From Stutzerimonas stutzeri (GTDB lineage Bacteria; Pseudomonadota; Gammaproteobacteria; Pseudomonadales; Pseudomonadaceae), in NCBI GenBank assembly GCA_002387205.1, contig DGLA01000010.1, positions 570,220 to 634,219 of the forward strand: a stretch of DNA of 64,000 nucleotides. The letters are read 5' to 3'. A program made the position numbers and the translations under genes. A model generated the notes under the pieces. That model saw nothing but the letters and a program-made list of their open reading frames with translations. It searched no databases and was not told the DNA's origin. Of this stretch, positions 7,276 through 16,268 are shown in pieces (position 1 is the stretch's first letter; every line of letters starts with the position of its first letter).

Positions 7276-7316
7276 AAAGGCGTCCTCACTGGGAGATCAG
7301 TGGGACGCCTTTTTTC
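7276..7316 (+). terminator. Attenuator terminator in the nirB leader
   Basis: AAAGGCGTCC (7276-7285) pairs perfectly with GGACGCCTTT (7303-7312). CACT/AGTG extends the stem inside, and a T tract follows. It lies about 70 bp before nirB and opens with the same AAAGGCGTC as the nasA terminator. Confidence 0.8.
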
Positions 7317-7383
7317 GTTTTGGATTTTTACAACGGCACGGCCAGGCAGCTACTGACTGCTAGGGTCTGGCACGGAGAACGGC

Positions 7384-9834
7384 ATGAAGAAACTCAAGCT
7401 GGTGATAATTGGCAACGGCATGGCCGGGGTTCGCACCCTTGAAGAGTTGCTCAAGCTCGCCCCCGAGCTCTACGACATTACGGTATTCGGTGCCGAACCC
7501 CATCCGAACTACAACCGCATCCTGCTTTCTCCAGTATTGGCCGGCGAGCAGACTTTCGAGGAGATCGTGCTCAACGATCTCGACTGGTACGCCGAGCACA
7601 ACATCAACCTGATGCTCAACCGCAAGGTGGTCGAAATCGACCGCGCCAAGCGCCGCGTGGTTGCCGAAGACGGCAGCGAGGCAGAGTACGACCGCCTGCT
7701 GATCGCCACCGGCTCGAAGCCCTTCATCCTGCCGATACCGGGCAACCAACTCGACGGCGTGATCGGCTACCGCGACATTGCCGACACCCAGAAGATGATG
7801 GACACCGCCAAGACCCATAAGCATGCCGTCGTCATAGGTGGGGGGTTGCTCGGGCTGGAAGCGGCAAACGGCCTCAAGCTGCGTGGCATGGAAGTCACGG
7901 TGGTGCATATCAGCGAATGGCCGATGGAGCGCCAACTCGACAAGACTGCCGGCACCTTGCTGCAGCAGGCACTGGAAGCACGCGGGCTGAACTTCAAGAT
8001 GAAGAAGCAGACCGCCGAGCTGCTCGGCAAAGATGAGGGCCGCGTTCGGGCGGTGCGCTTTGCCGATGACGAGGTGATTGATGCCGATCTGGTGGTGATG
8101 GCCGCCGGCATCCGCCCCAACAGCGAGCTGGCAGAAAAATCCGGCATTCCCTGCAACCGCGGCATCCTGGTCAACGACACCCTGCAAACCTACGATCCGC
8201 GCGTCTATGCCGTTGGCGAATGCGCCAACCATCGCGGCACTGCCTACGGCCTTGTGGCACCGCTGTTCGAGCAGGCCAAGGTCTGCGCCAACCACCTGGC
8301 AATGCTGGGCTTCTCGCGCTACCTGGGTTCGGTGACTTCGACCAAGCTGAAGGTCACCGGCATCGATCTGTTCTCCGCAGGCGATTTTCTCGGCGGCGAA
8401 GGCACCGAAACCATCACCCTCTCCGACCCCATCGGCGGCGTGTACAAGAAGCTGGTGATCAAGGACAACATTCTCGTCGGCGCCTGCCTTTATGGCGATA
8501 CGGCGGACGGTGGCTGGTACTTCCGTCAGGTGCGCGAGGGCCACAACGTCAGCGAGATCCGCGACCACCTCATGTTTGGCGAAGGCGCCATCGGCGACAC
8601 CGGCCATCAGGGCCAGAACAAGGCCATGGCGATGCCCGACAGCATGGAAGTCTGCGGCTGCAACGGCGTGTGCAAAGGCACCATCGTCAAGGCGATTCAG
8701 GAACACGGATTGTTCTCCGTCGACGATGTAAAGAAGCACACCAAGGCCGCCAGCTCCTGTGGCTCCTGCGCCGGGCTGGTGGAACAGATCCTGATGAGTA
8801 CCGTCGGCGGCGCCGCGGACGTGAAGCCGAAAAGCGAAAAAGCCATCTGCGGCTGCAGCGACCTCAACCACGGCCAGGTGCGCAAGGCCATTGTCGACGA
8901 GCACCTGATCAGCATTCCGGCCGTGATGAGCTACCTGAACTGGCGCACGCCCAACGGCTGCGCCACATGCCGCCCGGCTCTGAACTACTACCTGATCTCG
9001 TCCTGGCCCGGCGAAGCCAAGGACGATCCGCAGTCTCGCTTCATCAACGAGCGCGCCCACGCCAATATTCAGAAGGACGGGACCTACTCGGTCGTCCCAC
9101 GGATGTTCGGCGGCGTGACCAATGCCGCCGAGCTGCGCCGCATCGCTGACGTTGCCGACAAGTACCAAGTGCCGATGGTGAAGGTGACCGGCGGCCAGCG
9201 CATCGACCTGCTGGGCATCAAGAAGGATGACCTGCCAAACGTCTGGAAGGACCTGGACATGCCCGATGGCCACGCCTACGGCAAATCCATTCGCACGGTA
9301 AAGACCTGCGTCGGCAAGGAGTTCTGCCGTTTCGGCACTCAGAACTCGACCGGGCTGGGCATCGATCTGGAGAAGGCGCTGTTCGGCATGTACTCGCCGC
9401 ACAAGGTCAAGCTGGCCGTCTCCGCCTGCCCACGCAACTGCGCCGAGTCCGGCATCAAGGACGTCGGCATCATTGGCGTGGATTCCGGCTGGGAGCTGTA
9501 CGTCGGCGGCAACGGTGGCATCAAGACCGAAGCCGGGGAGTTCTTCGTCAAGGTCAAGACGGCCGAGGAAGTCGCCGAATACAGCTTCGCCTTCCTCCAG
9601 CTCTACCGCGAGGAAGGCTTCTACCTCGAGCGCACCGTGCATTACATGCAGCGCGTCGGCCTGGAATACATCAAGAAGATCGTTCTCGAAGACGAAGCCC
9701 GGCGCAAGGCACTGGCCCAGCGCCTGATGTTCTCGCTGAGTTTCGAGGGCGATGGCTGGAAGAAGGCCATCGCCGAGCAATCACTGAAGAAAGAATACGA
9801 AACCATCCAGTTGGCCCAGATCGAGCCCGCGTAA
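7384..9834 (+). CDS. nirB: Assimilatory nitrite reductase [NAD(P)H] large subunit
   Basis: 816-residue cytoplasmic enzyme reducing nitrite to ammonium with NAD(P)H through FAD, iron-sulfur clusters and sirohaem. The N-terminus has the FAD motif GNGMAG (about residue 9) and a second dinucleotide motif VVIGGGLLGLEAANGL. Near residue 423 is a Cys-rich BFD-type [2Fe-2S] domain (CGCNGVCKG). The sirohaem/4Fe-4S ligands are Cys642, Cys648, Cys682 and Cys686 (C-x5-C ... C-x3-C). Full length for the family. The ATG follows GGAGA. It heads nirB-nirD-nasC-cobA; cobA helps supply its sirohaem. Confidence 0.97.
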   Translation: MKKLKLVIIGNGMAGVRTLEELLKLAPELYDITVFGAEPHPNYNRILLSPVLAGEQTFEEIVLNDLDWYAEHNINLMLNRKVVEIDRAKRRVVAEDGSEAEYDRLLIATGSKPFILPIPGNQLDGVIGYRDIADTQKMMDTAKTHKHAVVIGGGLLGLEAANGLKLRGMEVTVVHISEWPMERQLDKTAGTLLQQALEARGLNFKMKKQTAELLGKDEGRVRAVRFADDEVIDADLVVMAAGIRPNSELAEKSGIPCNRGILVNDTLQTYDPRVYAVGECANHRGTAYGLVAPLFEQAKVCANHLAMLGFSRYLGSVTSTKLKVTGIDLFSAGDFLGGEGTETITLSDPIGGVYKKLVIKDNILVGACLYGDTADGGWYFRQVREGHNVSEIRDHLMFGEGAIGDTGHQGQNKAMAMPDSMEVCGCNGVCKGTIVKAIQEHGLFSVDDVKKHTKAASSCGSCAGLVEQILMSTVGGAADVKPKSEKAICGCSDLNHGQVRKAIVDEHLISIPAVMSYLNWRTPNGCATCRPALNYYLISSWPGEAKDDPQSRFINERAHANIQKDGTYSVVPRMFGGVTNAAELRRIADVADKYQVPMVKVTGGQRIDLLGIKKDDLPNVWKDLDMPDGHAYGKSIRTVKTCVGKEFCRFGTQNSTGLGIDLEKALFGMYSPHKVKLAVSACPRNCAESGIKDVGIIGVDSGWELYVGGNGGIKTEAGEFFVKVKTAEEVAEYSFAFLQLYREEGFYLERTVHYMQRVGLEYIKKIVLEDEARRKALAQRLMFSLSFEGDGWKKAIAEQSLKKEYETIQLAQIEPA

Positions 9835-9884
9835 TTCGCCGGTACCGAAAGCCGCTTGATCAACCGAATTGCGAGGAAACAGCC

Positions 9885-10211
9885 ATGAAATGGTTCGATA
9901 TCTGCGCCCTGGACGAGATCAACCCACTCGGGGCACGCATCGTCGCCGGGCCGAAGGGTGACATCGCGGTCTTCCGCACCGCCGACGATCAGGTGTTCGC
10001 ACTGGACGACCGCTGCCCGCACAAGGGTGGCCCGCTGTCCCAGGGCATCGTCTTCGGCAAGCAGGTCGCCTGTCCGCTGCACAACTGGCAGATCAACCTC
10101 GACAGCGGCGAAGCCGTGGCGCCGGATGTGGGCTGTGCGCATCGGCATGAGGCGCGGATCGAGAACGGCCGCGTGCTGCTAGGGCTGAACAGCGCAACCG
10201 AATGCGCCTGA
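9885..10211 (+). CDS. nirD: Nitrite reductase small subunit
   Basis: 108-residue Rieske-like partner of NirB. The visible motif CPHKGGPLSQG followed by CPLHNWQI holds the C-x-H and C-x-x-H positions, so here the cluster ligands appear intact (the 'CPHKG' and 'CPLHN' cysteines and histidines), whereas many NirD proteins have lost some of them. It starts 50 bp after nirB behind a GAGGAAA ribosome site and is followed 49 bp later by nasC in the same operon. Confidence 0.93.
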   Translation: MKWFDICALDEINPLGARIVAGPKGDIAVFRTADDQVFALDDRCPHKGGPLSQGIVFGKQVACPLHNWQINLDSGEAVAPDVGCAHRHEARIENGRVLLGLNSATECA

Positions 10212-10260
10212 GCCCACGGAGAGCCAGCCCCAGATGAACGAATTGCCAGGAGACAACGCC

Positions 10261-12957
10261 ATGCGCCAAACAACCGCTTCAACCTGCTGCTATTGCGGCG
10301 TGGGGTGCGGCGTGCTGATCGAGCACGACGGCGAGCGCATCCTCGATGTCGCCGGCGACCCGAACCACCCCGCCAACTTCGGCAAGCTGTGCAGCAAGGG
10401 CTCGACCCTTCACCTCACCGGGGACCTCGACGCTCGCGCCCTTTACCCCGAACTACGTCTGGGCAAAGGCCTGGCCCGCACACGCACCAGCTGGGACAGC
10501 GCCCTGGACCACGCCGCCAACGTATTCGCCGAGACCATTGCCGAGCACGGCCCGGACAGCGTCGCCTTCTATATCTCCGGCCAGTTGCTGACCGAGGACT
10601 ATTACGCCTTCAACAAGCTCGCCCGGGCGCTAGTCGGCACCAATAACATCGATTCGAACTCGCGGCTGTGCATGTCATCGGCCGTGGTTGGCTACAAGCG
10701 CAGTCTCGGCGCCGACGCCCCGCCGTGCAGCTACGAGGACATCGAGCAGAGCGATTGCCTGCTGATCGTCGGCAGCAACATGGCCTATGCCCATCCGGTG
10801 CTGTTCCGTCGCCTCGAAGAAGCCAAGGCCAAGCGCCCGGAAATGAAGGTAATCGTCGTCGATCCGCGGCGCACCGACACCTGTGACCTGGCGGACCTGC
10901 ACCTGTCGATTCTGCCGGGCACTGACGTTGCGCTGCTTCACGGCATGCTGCACATCCTGCTGTGGGAAGGCTGGATCGACCGCGACTTCATCGAGGCCCA
11001 CACCGATGGCTTCGACGAGCTGAAAAGCATGGTGCGCGATTACAATCCGGCCATGGTGGCGGATCTCTGCGGCATCGGCGTCGACGAACTGCAGACCACC
11101 GCCCGCCTCATCGGCACGTCGAAGAGCTTCCTCTCGCTCTGGTGCATGGGCATCAACCAGTCCACCGCCGGCAGCGCCAAAAACAGCGCGCTGATCAACC
11201 TGCACCTGGCTACCGGTCAGATTGGCAAGCCCGGCGCAGGCCCTTTCTCCCTGACCGGTCAGCCCAACGCCATGGGTGGTCGCGAAACCGGCAGTCTGTC
11301 CAACCTGTTGCCCGGTCATCGCGAAGCGGGCAATGCGGGGCATCGAGCCGAAGTGGCTGACTATTGGAACGTGCCGGCATTGCCGGAGGCGCCAGGCCTG
11401 TCGGCCATCGAGCTATTCGAGGCCGTGCGCAGCGGCAAGGTCAAGGCAGTGTGGATCGCCTGCACCAACCCGGCGCAGTCGATGCCGGACCAGCAAAAGG
11501 TTCACGAAGCCCTAGCCGCCTGCCCGTTCGTGGTGGTGCAGGAAGCTTTCTTCACCACCGAAACCTGTCGCTACGCCGACCTGCTGCTGCCCGCCGCGAG
11601 CTGGGGCGAAAAGGAAGGCACGGTGACCAACTCCGAGCGCCGTGTCAGCCATGTGCGACCCGCCATCGCCGCGCCGGGCGAGGCGCGTACCGATTGGGCC
11701 ATCACCTGCGATTTCGCTCGCCGCCTGGAAAGCCTGATGCGTCCGGGCCAGGCCAGCCTGTTCGCGTTCGATACGCCGTCAGCGCTATTCGAGGAATACA
11801 AGCTACTCACCCAGGGCCGCGACCTGGACCTGTCCGGCCTCAGCCATGCGGTGATCGACAGGCTCGGCCCGCAGCAATGGCCTTTTCCTGCCGGCAGCAC
11901 CAAGGGCACCACGCGCCTTTATTGCGACGGGGTCTTCCCTACCGATAACGGCCGCGCACGCTTTCTCGCCGAGCAGTACCAGGCACCGAAAGAGAGACGC
12001 GAGGCGCGCTTCCCGCTCACGCTGAACACCGGCCGCCTGCGCGACCACTGGCACGGCATGAGCCGCACCGGCACCGCGGCGCGGCTGTTTGGCCACGTCG
12101 AGGAAGCGCTACTGAGCATGAGTGGCGACGACATGCGCCGTCGCCGCCTGCTCGATGGCCAGTTGGTCAAGGTCCGCAGCCGCCGTGGCGAGCTGCTGTT
12201 GCCGGTACACAAGGACGACAGTCTGCGGCCCGGCCAGGCCTTCATGCCGATGCATTGGGGGGATCGCTTCCTCAAGGGAATGGGCGTGAATGTGCTGACC
12301 CTCCCCGAGTCCGATCCAGTCTCCAAACAGCCGGAGCTCAAGCACGCCGGGGTGGAAGTGGAGAAGGTGGAGCTGCCCTGGCAGTTCTTCGCCATGGTCG
12401 AAGGGCATGTGCAGAAGCGCTTCGAAAAATTGCGGCCCTTATTCGAAGGATTCGCCTATGCGAGCTTCAGCCTGACCGGACGGGACCGTTCGGCGCTGGT
12501 CATCCGCGCAGCCTGTAACGAAGCCCCGGCTGCGACGCAGCTGGCGCAGATCGAACAGCTGCTGGGGCTGGATGAAGGCCCGGTGGTGGCTTACGACGAC
12601 CCACGACGTGCTGTCGGCAAGCGGGTACGCATCGAGGAAGGTCGCATCGTCGCCCTCAGCCTGTCCGGCGAAACCGCTGCACGCGACTGGTTGAAGCAGC
12701 TCTGGCACGACGGCACGGCCGATCAGGCGCTGCGCCGCTGGCTATTGGCACCGCTGAGCACGCCGCCAGGTGGAGGCGTCCGCGCGGCCAAGACCCTGTG
12801 TAACTGCATGAACGTGAGCGAGGACGCGATCTGTGCGGGCATCGATCGCGGTCTTGACCTCAACGGTTTGAAGCGGGAACTGGGTTGCGGCACCAGCTGT
12901 GGCTCCTGTGTTCCGGAAATCAAGCGGTTGCTGGTGAAACAGCCGGCGGTGGCCTGA
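10261..12957 (+). CDS. nasC: Assimilatory nitrate reductase, molybdopterin catalytic subunit
   Basis: 898-residue cytoplasmic enzyme reducing nitrate to nitrite. The N-terminal [4Fe-4S] ligands are Cys9, Cys12, Cys16 and Cys44, followed by the molybdopterin oxidoreductase and dinucleotide-binding domains. The C-terminus (about 850-890) adds a BFD-like [2Fe-2S] domain with CNC and CGTSCGSC, which takes electrons from a partner. I chose the ATG at 10261 because AGGAGA lies 7 bp before it and 'TTASTCCYCGVGCG' is the usual N-terminus; an upstream in-frame ATG at 10234 would add 9 residues. It supplies nitrite to NirBD. Confidence 0.95.
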   Translation: MRQTTASTCCYCGVGCGVLIEHDGERILDVAGDPNHPANFGKLCSKGSTLHLTGDLDARALYPELRLGKGLARTRTSWDSALDHAANVFAETIAEHGPDSVAFYISGQLLTEDYYAFNKLARALVGTNNIDSNSRLCMSSAVVGYKRSLGADAPPCSYEDIEQSDCLLIVGSNMAYAHPVLFRRLEEAKAKRPEMKVIVVDPRRTDTCDLADLHLSILPGTDVALLHGMLHILLWEGWIDRDFIEAHTDGFDELKSMVRDYNPAMVADLCGIGVDELQTTARLIGTSKSFLSLWCMGINQSTAGSAKNSALINLHLATGQIGKPGAGPFSLTGQPNAMGGRETGSLSNLLPGHREAGNAGHRAEVADYWNVPALPEAPGLSAIELFEAVRSGKVKAVWIACTNPAQSMPDQQKVHEALAACPFVVVQEAFFTTETCRYADLLLPAASWGEKEGTVTNSERRVSHVRPAIAAPGEARTDWAITCDFARRLESLMRPGQASLFAFDTPSALFEEYKLLTQGRDLDLSGLSHAVIDRLGPQQWPFPAGSTKGTTRLYCDGVFPTDNGRARFLAEQYQAPKERREARFPLTLNTGRLRDHWHGMSRTGTAARLFGHVEEALLSMSGDDMRRRRLLDGQLVKVRSRRGELLLPVHKDDSLRPGQAFMPMHWGDRFLKGMGVNVLTLPESDPVSKQPELKHAGVEVEKVELPWQFFAMVEGHVQKRFEKLRPLFEGFAYASFSLTGRDRSALVIRAACNEAPAATQLAQIEQLLGLDEGPVVAYDDPRRAVGKRVRIEEGRIVALSLSGETAARDWLKQLWHDGTADQALRRWLLAPLSTPPGGGVRAAKTLCNCMNVSEDAICAGIDRGLDLNGLKRELGCGTSCGSCVPEIKRLLVKQPAVA

Positions 12958-13032
12958 ACGGCTCACCCAGAGAACAACCGGCGATGCCCGATGTGTCGTC
13001 GATACGATTACAGCAGCATGAGAGGTAGAAAC

Positions 13033-13770
13033 ATGAGCGCAAAAGTCTGGCTGGTGGGTGCAGGTCCCGGGGACCCGGAACTGCTGACGCTCAAGGCCGT
13101 GCGCGCCATGGGCGAGGCGCAGGTGGTGCTGATCGATGATCTGGTCAATCCCGCAGTAATCGAACACTGCCCAAACGCGCGGGTAATCCCGGTTGGCAAA
13201 CGCGGCGGCTGCCGGTCGACACCACAAGCCTTCATCCATCGGTTGATGCTGCGCTACGCACGCCAGGGCAAATGCGTGGTGCGGCTGAAAGGCGGCGACC
13301 CGTGCATCTTCGGCCGCGGTGGCGAGGAAGCCGAATGGCTGGCGGAGCGCGGCATCGAGGTCGAACTGGTCAATGGCATCACCGCAGGCCTGGCCGGCGC
13401 CACCCAATGCGGCATATCGCTGACCCAACGCGGCGTGGCCCGCGGCGTCACCCTGGTCACCGCGCACACGCTCGACGGTAGCAGCCCCGAGTGGCACGCG
13501 CTGGCGAAAACCGGCACTACCCTGGTCGTCTACATGGGTGTGAGCAGCTTGCAGCAGGTCCAAACCGGACTTATGGAAGGCGGTCTGCCGGCTAGCACTC
13601 CGGTAGCAATGATCGAAAACGCCTCCCTGCCGCAGCAACGCGAATGCCGCTCGCAGCTCTGTGAGATGTGCATCGACGCAGCCGCGTTTCAGCTCAAAAG
13701 CCCAGCGATTCTGGTTATCGGTGAAGTTGCAGCGCAGGCTGTAACGCAGGTGTTGAGTCAGATCGCCTGA
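13033..13770 (+). CDS. cobA: Uroporphyrinogen-III C-methyltransferase
   Basis: 245-residue SAM-dependent enzyme converting uroporphyrinogen III to precorrin-2, the first step to sirohaem. Motifs are VGAGPGDPELLT near the N-terminus, 'RLKGGDPCIFGRGGEEAE' and 'VNGITAGLAGA'. It lacks the CysG dehydrogenase/ferrochelatase part, so those steps need another protein. The start at 13033 has a GAGGTA ribosome site; the frame is open to an ATG at 12991. As last gene of the nitrate operon, it raises cofactor supply for NirB. In PAO1 the homologue is also next to nirBD and nasC. Confidence 0.94.
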   Translation: MSAKVWLVGAGPGDPELLTLKAVRAMGEAQVVLIDDLVNPAVIEHCPNARVIPVGKRGGCRSTPQAFIHRLMLRYARQGKCVVRLKGGDPCIFGRGGEEAEWLAERGIEVELVNGITAGLAGATQCGISLTQRGVARGVTLVTAHTLDGSSPEWHALAKTGTTLVVYMGVSSLQQVQTGLMEGGLPASTPVAMIENASLPQQRECRSQLCEMCIDAAAFQLKSPAILVIGEVAAQAVTQVLSQIA

Positions 13771-13850
13771 ATAGGGCGCGCATTTATTCGCCCCGGCAAT
13801 GCTAAAAGGATGCGAGCGTCGCCCGAAGCGTAGCGACATAGATCATCAGC

Positions 13851-13882
13851 AAAAAAAAAACCGCGACCCTGGGGCCGCAGTT
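13851..13882 (-). terminator. Rho-independent terminator after the RND exporter gene
   Basis: Read leftward, AACTGCGGCC and GGTCGCGGTT form a 10-bp stem (with G-U pairs) around CCAG, followed by an unbroken run of about ten T. It ends the YCF48-RND operon. Confidence 0.85.
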
Positions 13883-13901
13883 TTTCGTCATTACCCGAGC
13901 A

Positions 13902-16256
13902 TCACGCTTTCTGCCGCAGCTTCTCCGGCTTGATCAGGAAGCGCGCCAGTGCCGGCAGCAGCCAGATCGCGCCGACCATGTTCCAGAGGAACATAAAGGT
14001 CAGCATCAGGCCCATGTCCGCCTGGAACTTGATCGCCGAGAACACCCAGGTGAACACGCCGATGGCCAGGCAGATGCCGGTGAAAATCACCGCCTTGCCA
14101 GTGGATTTCAGCGTTTCATAGTAAGCATCCTGCAGCGTCATGCCCTGGCGCAGGTAGGATTCCAGACGGCTATAGATGTAGATGCCGTAGTCCACACCGA
14201 TGCCAACGCCGAGCGCGATAACCGGCAACGTCGCCACCTTCACGCCGATGCCCATGAAGGCCATCAGGGCGTTGCCGAGGATCGAGGTCAATACCAGCGG
14301 CAGGATCACGCACAGGGTCGCGGCGATGGAGCGGAAGGTCAGCAAGCACATGAAACTCACCGCGGCGTAGACCGCGATCAGCATGGTGGTTTCGGAGGCT
14401 GCGATGACCTCGTTGGTGGCCGCTTCGATACCCGCGTTACCGGCTGCGAGGACGAACTCCAGCCCTTCGCGATTATTTTCCTCGGCGAACTCACGCGCAG
14501 CGGCAACAACGTGCTCCAGGGTTTCAGCCTTGTGATCGTTGAGGAACACCAGCACCGGCGCCAGCGAGCAATCGCCGTTGTACATGCCCTCGGCACGAGC
14601 GATGGAGCTGTTCAGCACGAACTGGTTGCGCGACAGCGTTTCCCATTTCAGGCTGCCCTCGTTCATGCCCTTGATGCTCTGCCGCGCCACGGTGACCATC
14701 GAGACGGCCGACTGCACGCCCTCGGTGTTTTCCATCTTCCACATCAGCTCGTCCATGGCGGCGAGGGTGTCGTAGTGGGCGCAGCCTTCCGGCGCTGTCT
14801 TGACCATCACCACCAGGACGTCGGAGCTGGTCGAGTAGTTACGGATGACGAAATCATTATCGAGGTTGTAGCGCGAGTCCGGATGCAGTTCCGGTGCGCC
14901 CTGGTCAAGGTCGCCGATCTTCAGGTTCTGGCCGTACCAGAGTCCACCACCCACGGCGAGCAAGGCAATGACGATGGAAATCGGCGCCACGGTCGGGCTG
15001 GCGAAGCTGGACAGTGCGCGCCAGAACGGATGATCGCGCGACGCTTCCTCACGTGCCTGCTTGACCGCGCGCTGGCTGATGCCCATGTAGGAAATCGCCA
15101 CCGGCAACAGGATCAGGTTGGTCAGGATGATGACCGCCACACCGAGAGACGCGCCGATCGCCAGTTCGCGAATCACACCGATATCGATCAACAGCAGGGT
15201 CACGAAACCCACGGCGTCGGACGCCAAAGCCACCATGCCGGGGATGAACAGCTGACGGAACGCCATGCGTGCCGCGGCCAGCGGGTCATCCGTTTCCCCC
15301 GACGCCATGGCAATGCCGTTGATCTTCTGCACGCCATGAGAAATGCCGATGGCGAATACCAGAAACGGCACCAGCATCGAGTACGGATCCAGCCCGAAGC
15401 CCAGCGTGTGCAGCAGGCCGAGCTGCCATGCGACCGCGATCAGGGTGGTCACCACCACCGCGATGGTGCTCTTGACGCAGCGGGTGAACCACAGCAGCAG
15501 CGCCAGAGTGATGCCGATCGCGACGAAGAAGAACAGCGCAACACCGACCAGCCCATCGATCAGGTCGCCGACTTTCTTGGCGAAGCCGATGATGTGGATC
15601 TCCACATTCGGGTTTTGCGCCTCGTACTTGTCGCGAATCTTTTCTTCCAGCTCATGGGAGAACTGCTGGTAGTCGAGCGTGATCTGCTTGCTGCGGTCGT
15701 CCGGGTCCGAGTAGGACTCCATGAGCGGCACGTCGATAATGCTGGACCTGAAGTCGTTGGCCACCAGCCGCCCGATCTGCCCGGACTTGAGGATATTGCT
15801 GCGCAGGTCATCGAGACTCTCCGGCGAACCGTCGTAGGTCTGCGGAATCACCTCGCCACCGGCAAAGCCCTGTTCCGTTACCTCCGTCCAACGAACACTG
15901 GGGCTCCACAGGGATTTCATGTTGGAGCGGTCCACACCCTGGATGTAGAAGACTTCGTCATGGATCTGACGCAGCGTCTCCATGTACTCCTTGGAGAAGA
16001 TGTCGCCATCCTTGGCCGCCACGGAGATGCGTACCGTGTTGCCCAGGTTGGCCAGGTCGTCCCGATGCTGCAGCATGTTCTGGATATAGGGGTGCCCCAG
16101 CGGGATCATCTTTTCGAAGCTGGTCGACGGACGAACCTGAGCCGCCTGATAGAACAGAAAGACGCTGATCAACAGGCAGACAAGGATCACTGCCGGTCGA
16201 TTGTTGAAGATCAGGCGCTCGAGAAAGGAGGCCGGCTTCTGCTGATGCTTGGTCAT
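13902..16256 (-). CDS. RND-superfamily (MMPL-like) exporter
   Basis: 784-residue inner-membrane protein with two repeats of a large periplasmic loop followed by about five membrane helices, plus a first helix near residue 20. This is the MMPL/hydrophobe exporter type, smaller than the AcrB type. No sterol-sensing or drug-specific motif stands out. It starts 12 bp after the stop of the YCF48-like gene, so the two form an operon. Such pairs occur in several proteobacteria, often with DUF1329/DUF1302 outer-membrane proteins, which are not present here. The substrate is unknown, possibly a lipid-like compound. Confidence 0.8.
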   Translation of the reverse strand: MTKHQQKPASFLERLIFNNRPAVILVCLLISVFLFYQAAQVRPSTSFEKMIPLGHPYIQNMLQHRDDLANLGNTVRISVAAKDGDIFSKEYMETLRQIHDEVFYIQGVDRSNMKSLWSPSVRWTEVTEQGFAGGEVIPQTYDGSPESLDDLRSNILKSGQIGRLVANDFRSSIIDVPLMESYSDPDDRSKQITLDYQQFSHELEEKIRDKYEAQNPNVEIHIIGFAKKVGDLIDGLVGVALFFFVAIGITLALLLWFTRCVKSTIAVVVTTLIAVAWQLGLLHTLGFGLDPYSMLVPFLVFAIGISHGVQKINGIAMASGETDDPLAAARMAFRQLFIPGMVALASDAVGFVTLLLIDIGVIRELAIGASLGVAVIILTNLILLPVAISYMGISQRAVKQAREEASRDHPFWRALSSFASPTVAPISIVIALLAVGGGLWYGQNLKIGDLDQGAPELHPDSRYNLDNDFVIRNYSTSSDVLVVMVKTAPEGCAHYDTLAAMDELMWKMENTEGVQSAVSMVTVARQSIKGMNEGSLKWETLSRNQFVLNSSIARAEGMYNGDCSLAPVLVFLNDHKAETLEHVVAAAREFAEENNREGLEFVLAAGNAGIEAATNEVIAASETTMLIAVYAAVSFMCLLTFRSIAATLCVILPLVLTSILGNALMAFMGIGVKVATLPVIALGVGIGVDYGIYIYSRLESYLRQGMTLQDAYYETLKSTGKAVIFTGICLAIGVFTWVFSAIKFQADMGLMLTFMFLWNMVGAIWLLPALARFLIKPEKLRQKA

Positions 16257-16268
16257 GTTGGCTCCGGC

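Noticed and set aside
7360..9780. 806-codon minus-strand frame opposite nirB
   Set aside because: Long antisense frame produced by GC-rich codon bias; composition (His, Gly, Val, Asp rich) and lack of motifs are typical of shadows.
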